Shown piece after piece: positions 25,497 to 34,004 of a stretch of DNA of 42,330 bases. This stretch comes from an uncultured Clostridia bacterium (lineage in GTDB: Bacteria > Bacillota > Clostridia > Peptostreptococcales > Acidaminobacteraceae): NCBI GenBank assembly GCA_945950065.1, contig CAMFGQ010000001.1, forward strand, positions 1-42,330, read 5' to 3'. The notes beneath the pieces are model-generated. The model worked only from the letters and a program-made list of their open reading frames with translations. It was not told the DNA's origin and searched no databases. Numbering within the stretch: the first letter of the stretch is position 1; each line of letters begins with the position of its first letter. A program made the position numbers and the translations under genes.

Positions 25497-26755
25497 TGCT
25501 TGATACGCTAAAGAAAGCATGGAGGATTCCGGATCTACGTAGGAAGATTCTTTATACCTTTGCGATGCTGATCATCTTTCGCCTTGGCTCAAATCTTCCC
25601 ATTCCCGGAGTCGACAAAGTAAAGTTAGCTGCTTTAGGCGCTGACGAAGGACTTCTAGGATTCTTTAACCTTATGAGTGGTGGCTCTTTTAAGAGATTCT
25701 CAGTCTTTGCACTAGGAATAGCGCCATACATTACGGCCTCCATCGTCATGAATCTTTTGCAGATTGCGATTCCAGCCTTGGAAGAGCTTGCAAAAGAAGG
25801 AGAATCGGGAAGAAAAACCATTGCGCGCTATACGCGTTATCTAACTGTTGTATTAGCCTTACTACAATCCTTTGCTCTGAGCAATTCAATCTTTGCTCGC
25901 GTCTTCATTTCGAATGACTTTATGAGCAAATTCGTTGCAGTAATCGCCATGACTGCAGGAACAGCATTCCTGATGTATCTCGGTGAGAAAATCAACGAAA
26001 ATGGTATTGGAAACGGAATTTCACTCTTTATCTTTGCAGGGATTATCTCTTCACTTCCAACAGGAATCTATAGTATTCTCCTTCGCATTAAAGCTGGTGA
26101 AGTCAATGTGTTAACCCTTCTTGCTTTTGCAATTGGTGCGCTACTTCTCGTAGCTGCAGTCATCTACATCCAAGAAGGACAGCGCAAGATTCCAGTACAG
26201 TACTCTAAACGAGTCATTGGTCGCAAAATGTATGGTGGACAAAGCAGCCATATTCCTCTGAAGATTAACCAAACCGGAGTTATCCCTGTTATCTTCGCTA
26301 CCAGTATTCTTGCGATTCCTCAAACTGTAGCACCCTTTTTCCCGAATTCCAATTTCTGGGCAGGTGCACTGAGGGTCTTTGACTCAAAAACAATTCTATA
26401 CAACGTACTCAATGCGTTACTCATTATCTTCTTCACTTATTTCTATACATCGGTTACCTTTAATCCAGAAGAGATTGCCGATAACATGAAGAAGAACGGT
26501 GGGTTTATTCCCGGGATTCGCCCAGGTCGACCTACTTCAAACTTTATCAAACGTTCGCTGAATAAGCTGACGATTGTAGGTGCGATATTCCTCGCGATTA
26601 TCGCCAGTATTCCTAACGTACTCTTAGCTTATTCCAGTCTTGGAATTCGCTTTGGTGGTACCTCTTTACTCATTGTCATCGGTGTTGCACTAGAAACCAT
26701 GAAGCAAATTGAAGCTCAATTGGTTATGCGTCACTACAAAGGATTTTTAAGGTAA
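25496..26755 (+). CDS. secY: Preprotein translocase subunit SecY
   Basis: 419 residues, the channel-forming subunit of the Sec translocon, with ten expected membrane spans. Conserved features are IFRLGSNLPIPGVD near TM1, the plug region, IAPYITASIVMNLLQIAIP in TM2, the cytoplasmic loop PVQYSKR, and NPEEIADNMKKNGGFIPGIRPG before TM8. Overlaps the rplO stop by one base (TAATG), so it is coupled to the spc genes. Confidence 0.98.
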   Translation: MLDTLKKAWRIPDLRRKILYTFAMLIIFRLGSNLPIPGVDKVKLAALGADEGLLGFFNLMSGGSFKRFSVFALGIAPYITASIVMNLLQIAIPALEELAKEGESGRKTIARYTRYLTVVLALLQSFALSNSIFARVFISNDFMSKFVAVIAMTAGTAFLMYLGEKINENGIGNGISLFIFAGIISSLPTGIYSILLRIKAGEVNVLTLLAFAIGALLLVAAVIYIQEGQRKIPVQYSKRVIGRKMYGGQSSHIPLKINQTGVIPVIFATSILAIPQTVAPFFPNSNFWAGALRVFDSKTILYNVLNALLIIFFTYFYTSVTFNPEEIADNMKKNGGFIPGIRPGRPTSNFIKRSLNKLTIVGAIFLAIIASIPNVLLAYSSLGIRFGGTSLLIVIGVALETMKQIEAQLVMRHYKGFLR

Positions 26756-26760
26756 ACAAG

Positions 26761-27408
26761 ATGAGATTAATCTTACTGGGACCTCCTATGGCAGGTAAAG
26801 GAACCCAAGCAAAACTGATTTCAACACATTTTGGTATTCCTCACATTAGTACAGGGGATATTCTTCGCAAAAATGTGGCTGAAGGTACAGAGCTTGGTGT
26901 GAAAGCAAAAGACTATATGGATCGTGGTGATCTGGTTCCTGATGAGCTGATTCTAGCTCTTGTACAAAAGGAACTGGATGGGATGGATCTTGATCGAGGA
27001 TTTCTCTTTGATGGCTATCCACGAACCACGGTTCAGGCTGAAGCATTATCAACCTATCTAGAAGAAAAAGAGAAACCACTGGATGGTGTCATCCTTCTAG
27101 ATGTACCTGAGGAAACATTGATTCAGCGTGCAACAGGCCGCAGAATCTGTTCCAATTGTGGAGCGAGCTATCACATCGTCACCATGCCCCCCAAAGTGGA
27201 GGGAGTATGTGATGCCTGTGGTGAGAAAGCTCTACATCAAAGGGTGGATGATCAGGAAGAAACCGTTAAGAATCGACTCAATGTGTACAAGAAACAAACG
27301 GAGCCCCTAGTAAGCTATTATCGGGTTCAAAAAAAACTACTTGAAGTTCCAGGTGCAGATACACCAGAAGGAGTCTTCAAGCAAGTGTTGAATCTGTTAG
27401 GGGAGTAG
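26761..27408 (+). CDS. adk: Adenylate kinase, zinc-lid form
   Basis: 215 residues; interconverts ATP + AMP with two ADP in the cytosol. The lid carries four cysteines (130, 133, 150, 153) that should bind zinc, as in Gram-positive long-form enzymes. FLFDGYPRTTVQ matches the family signature. The P-loop reads GPPMAGKGT (7-15), with Met10 where nearly all family members I know have Gly. The ribosome binding site is only AAGG, unlike its neighbours. Confidence 0.97.
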   Translation: MRLILLGPPMAGKGTQAKLISTHFGIPHISTGDILRKNVAEGTELGVKAKDYMDRGDLVPDELILALVQKELDGMDLDRGFLFDGYPRTTVQAEALSTYLEEKEKPLDGVILLDVPEETLIQRATGRRICSNCGASYHIVTMPPKVEGVCDACGEKALHQRVDDQEETVKNRLNVYKKQTEPLVSYYRVQKKLLEVPGADTPEGVFKQVLNLLGE

Positions 27409-27409
27409 A

Positions 27410-28168
27410 ATGATCATTCTCAAATCCCCTAGGGAAATCGAACTCATGCGTGAAGCTGGAAAACGTCTTGCCTTTGTTCACCGCGGGGCAAGGGAGTTAT
27501 TGAAGCCCGGCATGAGTACCTGGGAACTAGACCAGGCCATTGCAAAACTGATTAAGGATCAGGGTGGAATCCCTTCCTTTCTCAACTACCAAGGTTTCCC
27601 TGCATGTAGCTGTATATCTGTCAATGACACTGTGATCCACGGCATCCCCAGCAAGGATGAAATCATTCGAGAGGGGGATATCGTCAGTCTAGATCTTGGT
27701 CTGATCTATGAGGGCTACCATGCCGACGCCGCACGCACTCTCTGTGTAGGCGAGGTGAAGGATGAAACTAAACGACTGGTTCAGGTGACGAGGGAATCAT
27801 TTTTTGAAGGCCTTGCCTTCTGTCGAGAAGGCTATCGTCTTTCTGATGTCTCCCACGCCATTCAGACACATTGTGAAAACAGCGGATTTAGTGTGGTACG
27901 AGAATTCACTGGTCATGGAATTGGAAAGGATCTTCACGAAGATCCCTCCATCCCCAATTACGGTGAGCCTGGCCGAGGTCCACGACTTCGAGCAGGCATG
28001 GTACTCGCCATTGAACCCATGGTAAATCAGGGAGATAAGGCGATTCGAATGGAAGCAGATGGATGGACCATCAAAACCATAGATGGTAAACCATCAGCTC
28101 ACTATGAGCACACCGTGCTGATAACAGGAGATGATCCTGAACTGTTTACCTGGGGGGATGAAGTATGA
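27410..28168 (+). CDS. map: Methionine aminopeptidase, type I
   Basis: 252 residues; removes the initiator Met from nascent chains. All ligand residues are visible: His77, Asp95, Asp106, His169, Glu202 and Glu233. It is the short type without an N-terminal zinc extension. Starts one base after adk; the last four bases overlap the next gene. Confidence 0.98.
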   Translation: MIILKSPREIELMREAGKRLAFVHRGARELLKPGMSTWELDQAIAKLIKDQGGIPSFLNYQGFPACSCISVNDTVIHGIPSKDEIIREGDIVSLDLGLIYEGYHADAARTLCVGEVKDETKRLVQVTRESFFEGLAFCREGYRLSDVSHAIQTHCENSGFSVVREFTGHGIGKDLHEDPSIPNYGEPGRGPRLRAGMVLAIEPMVNQGDKAIRMEADGWTIKTIDGKPSAHYEHTVLITGDDPELFTWGDEV

Positions 28169-28440
28169 TTCACCCAGGAGAGATCGTAATCAGTAAAGCC
28201 GGACGAGACAAAGGAAGAAACCTCATCATCCTAAAACAGCTTGATGAGAAGCACCTGCTTCTCGTAGACGGCGACTTGCGACCGTTGGATAAACCCAAGA
28301 AGAAGAAAATCATTCATCTTCAAAAGACCAATCGAAGGACAGATCGTCTAGAGGAAGCAGTGGAAACAAAGAACAACAAACTGCTTCGAGATGAAATTAA
28401 ACGATTAATGCCTAGGAAAGAGAGTAGAAACATTGTCTAA
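28165..28440 (+). CDS. KOW-domain RNA-binding protein
   Basis: 91 residues: an N-terminal KOW-type segment (GEIVISKAGRDKGRNLIILKQLDEKHLLLVDGDLR), then a Lys-rich stretch and a charged helix. Proteins of this kind, related to archaeal and eukaryotic L14e, occur between map and infA in many Bacillota; their exact role is not established to my knowledge. ATGA overlap with map and an 8-bp overlap with infA suggest tight coupling. Confidence 0.9.
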   Translation: MIHPGEIVISKAGRDKGRNLIILKQLDEKHLLLVDGDLRPLDKPKKKKIIHLQKTNRRTDRLEEAVETKNNKLLRDEIKRLMPRKESRNIV

Positions 28441-28651
28441 AGATTCCATCGAAGTAAAGGGAGTCGTTATTGACGCATTGCCCAATGCAAAATTTCAAGT
28501 AGAACTAGAAAATGGCCATCAAATTATGGCTCATTTATCAGGTAAACTACGTATGAACTATATACGGATTATGCCGGGAGATAAAGTAACCATTGAACTG
28601 TCTCCCTATGATTTGACCAAAGGTCGAATTACATGGCGAGGGAAAGGTTAG
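28433..28651 (+). CDS. infA: Translation initiation factor IF-1
   Basis: 72 residues with an OB fold; occupies the A site during initiation. Conserved KDSIEVKGVVIDALPNAKF and YDLTKGRITWR. The start is TTG 28433, inside the end of the KOW gene, with only a weak purine-rich site upstream, so it may depend on coupling. Confidence 0.97.
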   Translation: MSKDSIEVKGVVIDALPNAKFQVELENGHQIMAHLSGKLRMNYIRIMPGDKVTIELSPYDLTKGRITWRGKG

Positions 28652-28657
28652 GTAGGT

Positions 28658-28771
28658 ATGAAAGTTAGACCATCCGTAAAACCAATTTGTGAAAAATGTA
28701 AAGTAATCAGACGCAGGGGCAGGGTCATGGTGATCTGTGAGAACCCCAAACATAAGCAGCGTCAAGGTTAG
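28658..28771 (+). CDS. rpmJ: 50S ribosomal protein L36
   Basis: 37 residues: MKVRPSVKPICEKCKVIRRR, continuing through VMVICENPKHKQRQG. The zinc ligands are Cys11, Cys14, Cys27 and His32, so this is the zinc-binding C+ form. Standard place between infA and rpsM. Confidence 0.97.
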   Translation: MKVRPSVKPICEKCKVIRRRGRVMVICENPKHKQRQG

Positions 28772-28788
28772 TGGAGTAGGAGGAAAGA

Positions 28789-29157
28789 ATGGCGAGAATC
28801 GCTGGCGTAGACTTGCCACGAGATAAGAGAGTCGAAGTAGCTCTTACCTATATCTTTGGCATCGGCCCAACCACATCAAAACGCGTGCTGAGTGAGTCTC
28901 AGGTTGACCCCAGTACCCGTGTAAAAGATCTGACAGAAGACGAAGTAAGTACACTTCGCCGCTATATCGATCAACACCTCACTGTTGAAGGAGACCTTCG
29001 ACGTGAAGTTTCTATGAATATTAAACGTCTTCAAGAGATTGGATGCTTAAGAGGTATCCGTCACAGAAGAAATCTACCGGTAAGGGGACAACGTACCCAA
29101 ACCAATGCAAGAACCCGCAAAGGTCCTAAAAAGACCATGGCGAAGAAGAAAAAATAA
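28789..29157 (+). CDS. rpsM: 30S ribosomal protein S13
   Basis: 122 residues; forms intersubunit bridges and contacts P-site tRNA with its basic C-terminal tail. Conserved MARIAGVDLPRDKRVEVALTYIFGIG and RGIRHRRNLPVRGQRTQTNARTRKGP. Strong AGGAGG site. Confidence 0.98.
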   Translation: MARIAGVDLPRDKRVEVALTYIFGIGPTTSKRVLSESQVDPSTRVKDLTEDEVSTLRRYIDQHLTVEGDLRREVSMNIKRLQEIGCLRGIRHRRNLPVRGQRTQTNARTRKGPKKTMAKKKK

Positions 29158-29166
29158 GGAGGTAAC

Positions 29167-29592
29167 ATGGCTACAGCTAAAAAAGGTGCCAAAGGTGCCA
29201 AAGGCGGTAAAGGCCTAAGAGGTCGTCGCCGTAGAGAAAAGAAAAATGTAGATCGTGGTCAAGCTCATATTCAGGCCACCTTTAACAATACCATTGTTAC
29301 CCTGACCGACCTTCGAGGCAATGCTCTATCTTGGAGTAGTGCTGGTGCCCTAGGTTTCCGCGGATCAAGAAAGTCCACTCCTTTTGCTGCTCAACAAGCT
29401 GCTGAAACAGCTGCTCAAGCTGCTATGGAACACGGACTGAAATCCGTACAAGTCTATGTGAAAGGACCTGGTTCCGGACGCGACGCTGCGATTCGTGCAT
29501 TACAAGCAGCTGGACTGGAAATTTATAGCATTAACGATGTCACACCCATTCCCCATAATGGATGTAGACCACCTAAGAGAAGAAGAGTATAG
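29167..29592 (+). CDS. rpsK: 30S ribosomal protein S11
   Basis: 141 residues, about 10 longer than usual, because of a Gly/Lys/Ala-rich N-terminus with a KGAK repeat before the core. The core has GQAHIQATFNNTIVTLTD, the VKGPGSGRDAAIRALQAAG motif and NGCRPPKRRRV. Platform protein at the mRNA exit. 9 nt after rpsM. Confidence 0.98.
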   Translation: MATAKKGAKGAKGGKGLRGRRRREKKNVDRGQAHIQATFNNTIVTLTDLRGNALSWSSAGALGFRGSRKSTPFAAQQAAETAAQAAMEHGLKSVQVYVKGPGSGRDAAIRALQAAGLEIYSINDVTPIPHNGCRPPKRRRV

Positions 29593-29600
29593 GAGGGGAC

Positions 29601-30188
29601 ATGGCTAGAGAAAGAGGACCTATTCTAAAACGCTGCCGTCGTCTTGAGCTTGAGCCTCAAGTCGTTGGTATCAATAAAAAATCAAAACGTACCTCTATGC
29701 AAACAACACGTAAACTAAGCCAGTATGGTCTTCAGTTACGTGAAAAGCAAAAAGCTAAATTTATTTACGGTATGCAAGAGAAACAATTCAAACTTCTCTT
29801 CCACCGTGCTGAAAAGATGCCAGGGGTTGCTGGTGAAAACCTATTACAACTTCTAGAGCGTCGCTTTGATAATGTAGTCTATCGTATGGGATTTGCCAGT
29901 ACACGTCGTGAAGCAAGACAACTGGTTGTCCATGGACACTTCCGTGTCAATGGCAAAAAGGTTGACATTCCTTCACAACTTCTAAAAGAAGGCGATGTGA
30001 TCTCTGTGAAAGAGAGAAGTAGAAAGTCTCCTAAGTTCAAAGCACTTGCTGAAACCTTCACAGGTGTACAAGATTGGCTAGAAGTTGATCGCGAGAACTT
30101 CACAGGAAAAATCCTAAGTCTACCTACGAGAGAGCATATTGACTATCCTATTGAAGAGCATATGATCACTGAGTTCTACTCACGCTAA
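29601..30188 (+). CDS. rpsD: 30S ribosomal protein S4, zinc-free form
   Basis: 195 residues. S4 starts 30S assembly and, with S5, affects accuracy. The N-terminus (RERGPILKRCRRLELEP) has a single Cys instead of the four of zinc-binding S4, so it is a C-minus type. The core is typical: KLSQYGLQLREKQKAKFIYG, RRFDNVVYRMGFASTRREARQLVVHGHF (S4 RNA-binding domain). It lies in the alpha operon; B. subtilis keeps rpsD elsewhere. Confidence 0.97.
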   Translation: MARERGPILKRCRRLELEPQVVGINKKSKRTSMQTTRKLSQYGLQLREKQKAKFIYGMQEKQFKLLFHRAEKMPGVAGENLLQLLERRFDNVVYRMGFASTRREARQLVVHGHFRVNGKKVDIPSQLLKEGDVISVKERSRKSPKFKALAETFTGVQDWLEVDRENFTGKILSLPTREHIDYPIEEHMITEFYSR

Positions 30189-30208
30189 TCCTTGATAGGA
30201 GGGACCAC

Positions 30209-31162
30209 ATGATAGAAATTGAAAAACCTAACTTGACCTTTACAGAATTTAATGAGAAAGAAAACTTCCTTGTTCTTACTGTAGAGCCCTTAGAGCGCGG
30301 TTACGGACAGACATTAGGCAATAGCCTAAGAAGAATTATGCTTTCTTCACTGCCTGGCTGTGCGGTTAAATGGGTCAAGTTCGACGACATTCTTCATGAA
30401 TTCAGCACCATTGATGGTGTTAAAGAAGACGTTGTGGACATTATCCTGAATATCAAAGAGCTTGTAGCTGTTATCAATTCTGATGATGAAGAAAAGACCC
30501 TACGCATTGATCTTGACAAAGCTCAAGAAATCACTGCAGGTGATATCATCGCTGATGCCGATGTTGAGATTATCAATCCAGATTTGCATATTGCAACGCT
30601 ATCTGAGAACAAGCCTTTCTACATGGAAATGCGCCTGACAAAAGGCCGTGGCTATGTTTCTGCAGAAGAGAACAAGCAAGACCTAGAAGAAACCCTTCAT
30701 GTGATTGCAGTGGATTCCATCTTCTCACCAGTAAAGAGTGCAAACTTCCGTGTCGAGCCTACTCGTGTTGGTAAAAGTACCGATTACGATAAGTTGATTC
30801 AAGAAATTCGCACTGATGGTTCCATCAAACCGGAAGAAGCCATCAGCATGGCAGCTAAAGTCCTAAATGATCATTTAGCCCTCTATATTCAATTAACAGA
30901 AGATGTTGGATCCATGGAGATCCTCTATAAGCGAGAGATTGAAAAAAAAGAGAGAGTTCTTGAAATGGTCATTGAAGAACTTGAGCTCTCTAAACGAAGC
31001 AGTAATGCTTTAAAGAGAGCCGGTGTGAATACCATTGAAGAGCTAATGGATAAAACCGAAGAAGATCTGATGAAGTATCGTAATCTCGGTAAGAAGTCCC
31101 TTGCTGAAATCAAAGAGAAGCTTGAAGAAATTGGCATTTCTCTTAAAGAAAAAGAAGAATAG
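30209..31162 (+). CDS. rpoA: DNA-directed RNA polymerase subunit alpha
   Basis: 317 residues. The N-terminal domain (ERGYGQTLGNSLRRIMLSSLPG, dimerisation and assembly) is followed by a linker and the C-terminal domain (ELELSKRSSNALKRAGVNTIEELM ... NLGKKSLAEIKEKL), which binds UP elements and activators. 17 nt before rplQ, in the usual order. Confidence 0.99.
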   Translation: MIEIEKPNLTFTEFNEKENFLVLTVEPLERGYGQTLGNSLRRIMLSSLPGCAVKWVKFDDILHEFSTIDGVKEDVVDIILNIKELVAVINSDDEEKTLRIDLDKAQEITAGDIIADADVEIINPDLHIATLSENKPFYMEMRLTKGRGYVSAEENKQDLEETLHVIAVDSIFSPVKSANFRVEPTRVGKSTDYDKLIQEIRTDGSIKPEEAISMAAKVLNDHLALYIQLTEDVGSMEILYKREIEKKERVLEMVIEELELSKRSSNALKRAGVNTIEELMDKTEEDLMKYRNLGKKSLAEIKEKLEEIGISLKEKEE

Positions 31163-31179
31163 AAGAAAGGAGACTGCCT

Positions 31180-31521
31180 ATGTCTGGTTACAGAAAGCTG
31201 GGTAGAAGCTCTGCGCATCGTCAAATGATGCTTCGCAACATGACTGCAGATCTTCTGCGTAACGGAAGTATTATTACCACTCATGCAAAAGCCAAAGAAA
31301 TCCAGCGCAGCGTAGAAAAGATGATTAGTCTTGGAAAACGCGGTGACCTCCATGCACAGCGTCAAGCCGTATCCTTTTTGATGGATAAGGGTGTTGTGAC
31401 GGAGCTCTTTCAAACTATTGCTCCAAAATACGAAGAGCGTAGTGGCGGATATACAAGAGTATACAAACTTGGTTACCGAAGAGGAGATGCTTCTCTTATG
31501 GCCAAGATTGAGCTGGTTTAA
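31180..31521 (+). CDS. rplQ: 50S ribosomal protein L17
   Basis: 113 residues, last gene of the ribosomal run. Conserved GYRKLGRSSAHRQMMLRNM and the C-terminal GGYTRVYKLGYRRGDASLMAKIEL. The good AAAGGAG site lies just before the ATG. Followed directly by a hairpin with a T-tract. Confidence 0.98.
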   Translation: MSGYRKLGRSSAHRQMMLRNMTADLLRNGSIITTHAKAKEIQRSVEKMISLGKRGDLHAQRQAVSFLMDKGVVTELFQTIAPKYEERSGGYTRVYKLGYRRGDASLMAKIELV

Positions 31522-31545
31522 AAAGGGACATTGTCCCTTTTTCTT
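31521..31545 (+). terminator. Terminator or attenuator between rplQ and ecfA1
   Basis: AAAAGGGAC (31521-31529) pairs with GTCCCTTTT (31533-31541), followed by TC and CTTG. It begins at the last base of the rplQ stop codon. The tract is partly inside the stem, so partial read-through into the ecf genes is plausible; no separate promoter for them is evident. Confidence 0.65.
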
Positions 31546-31559
31546 GCTAGGAGAGAAAA

Positions 31560-32372
31560 ATGATCACCTGTAAGAACCTTAGCTTTTCCTACGATGAAGA
31601 GCAAGATCCTGCAATTGATGATGTGAGTTTCACCATAGAAAAAGGAAGCTTTGTCGCCGTTATTGGTCACAATGGTTCTGGTAAATCCACCTTAGCTAGG
31701 CTGATCAATGCCCTGTATCTGCCTAGTCAAGGTGATGTTTTGGTTGCTGGCATGAACACCAAAGATCCTGATAAACTCCTATCCATTCGAAAAACCGCAG
31801 GAATGGTTTTCCAAAATCCCGACAATCAACTGGTTGCAACCATCGTTGAAGAGGATATTGCTTTTGGCCCAGAGAATCTGGGAATTCCGCGAGAAGAGAT
31901 CGGAGAACGCATTGAGAAAGTCCTGTCCATTGTAGGCATGGAAGAGTATCGTCACAGACCTCCTCATATGCTCAGTGGTGGACAAAAGCAGCGGATTGCC
32001 ATTGCTGGAATTCTTGCCATGGAGCCGGAAATCATCATTTTTGATGAATCAACCTCCATGCTTGACCCCAGTGGACGTAAGGAAGTGTTAGAAACCATCA
32101 AGACCCTCCATGAAAAGGGCATCACCATTGTACTGATTACGCATTTTATGGAGGAAGTCCTCCAAGCAGAGCGTGTACTGGTTATGGAGCAGGGTAAACT
32201 TGTTTTAGACAATACACCAGCTGAAATCTTTACCCATATGGAGCTATTAAAGAGTTACGATCTGAAAGTACCAGAAATTATTGAACTTGCCATGGAACTA
32301 AAAAAAGCAGGTAGGGACATTGAATTTCCTGTGTTTACCGAAGAAGATTTAGTGAGGCAGCTATGTCCTTAA
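31560..32372 (+). CDS. ecfA1: ECF transporter ATP-binding protein EcfA1
   Basis: 270 residues; one of two ATPases of a group II energy-coupling factor transporter, which powers uptake of vitamins and metals through exchangeable S components. Walker A GHNGSGKS (36-43), Q-loop VFQNPDNQL, signature LSGGQKQR (138-145), Walker B with Asp162-Glu163 followed by STSMLDP as usual for EcfA1, and switch His195. Overlaps ecfA2 by 10 bp. Confidence 0.96.
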   Translation: MITCKNLSFSYDEEQDPAIDDVSFTIEKGSFVAVIGHNGSGKSTLARLINALYLPSQGDVLVAGMNTKDPDKLLSIRKTAGMVFQNPDNQLVATIVEEDIAFGPENLGIPREEIGERIEKVLSIVGMEEYRHRPPHMLSGGQKQRIAIAGILAMEPEIIIFDESTSMLDPSGRKEVLETIKTLHEKGITIVLITHFMEEVLQAERVLVMEQGKLVLDNTPAEIFTHMELLKSYDLKVPEIIELAMELKKAGRDIEFPVFTEEDLVRQLCP

Positions 32373-33208
32373 TTCTTGAAAATGTATCCTATATCTACAG
32401 TCCCGATTCGCCCTATGAAACCAGGGCGCTAAATGACATTAGTTTTAGGATCGAAAAGGGAGAGGCCGTGGGTCTCATCGGACATACGGGTAGTGGTAAG
32501 TCCACGCTGTTACAGCTGATCAATGGACTGTTAAAGCCTGATGAAGGCTCCATTGAGATTGCTGGTTATACCATTACAAAGGACTCCAAGAATCTAACTG
32601 ATCTGCGCAAGGAAGTGGGGCTTGTGTTCCAGTATCCTGAGTACCAACTCTTTGAAGAAACCGTGGCCAAGGACATTGCCTTTGGACCCAAGAACCAAGG
32701 CCTCAGTGAAGAAGAGGTCAATCAGCGTGTGAAAGAGGCCATGGACCTTGTGGGGCTTGATGAGAGCTATTGTGAGAAATCACCCTTTGAACTCAGTGGT
32801 GGCGAAAAACGTCGTGCTGCTATAGCGGGTGTTCTAGCCATGAAGCCAAAAATTCTCATGTTGGATGAGCCTACTGCAGGACTGGATCCTGCTGGTCGCG
32901 AACAGCTCTTAAAGCAACTGATGAATCTTAAAGGCAATGATATGACCCTTATCTTTATCTCTCACTCCATGGAGGAAGTATCGAAGATTGCTGATCGCAT
33001 CCTTGTCTTATCTGCAGGGAAGCTTGTCTTGGATAAGCCTGTTGATCAGGCCTTTGAAGAAGAAGAGTTCCTAACCTCCGTTGGACTTGATCTTCCTGTA
33101 CTGGCACGCTTTTTTGCCCGTATGAGGGAAAAAGGTTGTGTCTATAAGAGCAATTACTTTAGGCTTGAGGATGCACTTAAAGTACTGTTGGAGGGTGAGG
33201 ATGCTTAA
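32363..33208 (+). CDS. ecfA2: ECF transporter ATP-binding protein EcfA2
   Basis: 281 residues, the partner ATPase. Walker A GHTGSGKS (40-47), Q-loop VFQYPEYQLF, signature LSGGEKRR (144-151), Walker B LMLDEPTAGLDP (Glu169) and switch His201. Starts inside ecfA1 and its end overlaps ecfT, so all three are probably made in fixed ratio. Confidence 0.96.
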   Translation: MSLILENVSYIYSPDSPYETRALNDISFRIEKGEAVGLIGHTGSGKSTLLQLINGLLKPDEGSIEIAGYTITKDSKNLTDLRKEVGLVFQYPEYQLFEETVAKDIAFGPKNQGLSEEEVNQRVKEAMDLVGLDESYCEKSPFELSGGEKRRAAIAGVLAMKPKILMLDEPTAGLDPAGREQLLKQLMNLKGNDMTLIFISHSMEEVSKIADRILVLSAGKLVLDKPVDQAFEEEEFLTSVGLDLPVLARFFARMREKGCVYKSNYFRLEDALKVLLEGEDA

Positions 33209-34004
33209 AGACATGACTTTGGGACAATATTATCCCATTGATTCTCCAATCCATCGCCTGGACCCAAGAACAAAGTTCTTGATGACCTTTATGTATATTG
33301 TGCTGATTTTTCTCTTTAAGGAGTTCTATCAATATGGTCTACTGCTTTTGGGTCTTGGGATTGTGGTATGGCTATCCAAGGTGCCTCAGCGCTTTATTCT
33401 GCGAGGGATTAAACCCATTCTCTTTATACTGATTTTTGCCTTTGTGATGAATCTCTTTCTTACCCCGGGTGAAGTGATTTGGAGTTTCTGGAAGCTATCC
33501 ATTACACGAGAAGGTTTGCGTCTAGCACTTCTGATGATGTTTCGGCTCTTTCTCCTGATTATGGGAAGTTCTCTCATGACCCTGACAACAAGTCCGATTG
33601 AATTAACCTATGCCATGGAAGTCCTCTTTACTCCTTTAAAAAGACTTGGCTTTCCTGTTCATGAGATGTCCATGATGATGGGAATTGCGTTGCGCTTTAT
33701 CCCGACATTAACAAAAGAAACCGACAAAATCATGAAGGCGCAGATGGCAAGAGGGGCTGACTTTGAGAGTGGGAATCTCCTCTCAAGAGCCAGAGCCTTG
33801 GTACCCATCCTTGTTCCTCTCTTTTTATCTTCCATTCTCCGTGCAAGGGAACTTGCCGATGCCATGGAAGCCCGTTGTTATCATGGTGGGGAAGGGAGAA
33901 CCCGTTATCGTGAACTATGCTATGAGAAAAGAGATGCCTTTGCTATGGTGATCTTTCTAGTCTTCTTTGGGGGAATCCTGTGGCTACCACGAATTATTGC
34001 TTAA
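33201..34004 (+). CDS. ecfT: ECF transporter transmembrane protein EcfT
   Basis: 267 residues, the membrane scaffold joining the ATPases to S components. Several hydrophobic spans, then two coupling-helix motifs: MARGADFESG and MEARCYHGGEGRTRY, the second with Cys in place of the usual Gly of Ala-Arg-Gly. The start is ATG 33201, behind GGAGGGTGAGG and overlapping the ecfA2 stop; a longer frame from 33138 has no good site. No S component gene is in the window. Confidence 0.95.
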   Translation: MLKDMTLGQYYPIDSPIHRLDPRTKFLMTFMYIVLIFLFKEFYQYGLLLLGLGIVVWLSKVPQRFILRGIKPILFILIFAFVMNLFLTPGEVIWSFWKLSITREGLRLALLMMFRLFLLIMGSSLMTLTTSPIELTYAMEVLFTPLKRLGFPVHEMSMMMGIALRFIPTLTKETDKIMKAQMARGADFESGNLLSRARALVPILVPLFLSSILRARELADAMEARCYHGGEGRTRYRELCYEKRDAFAMVIFLVFFGGILWLPRIIA

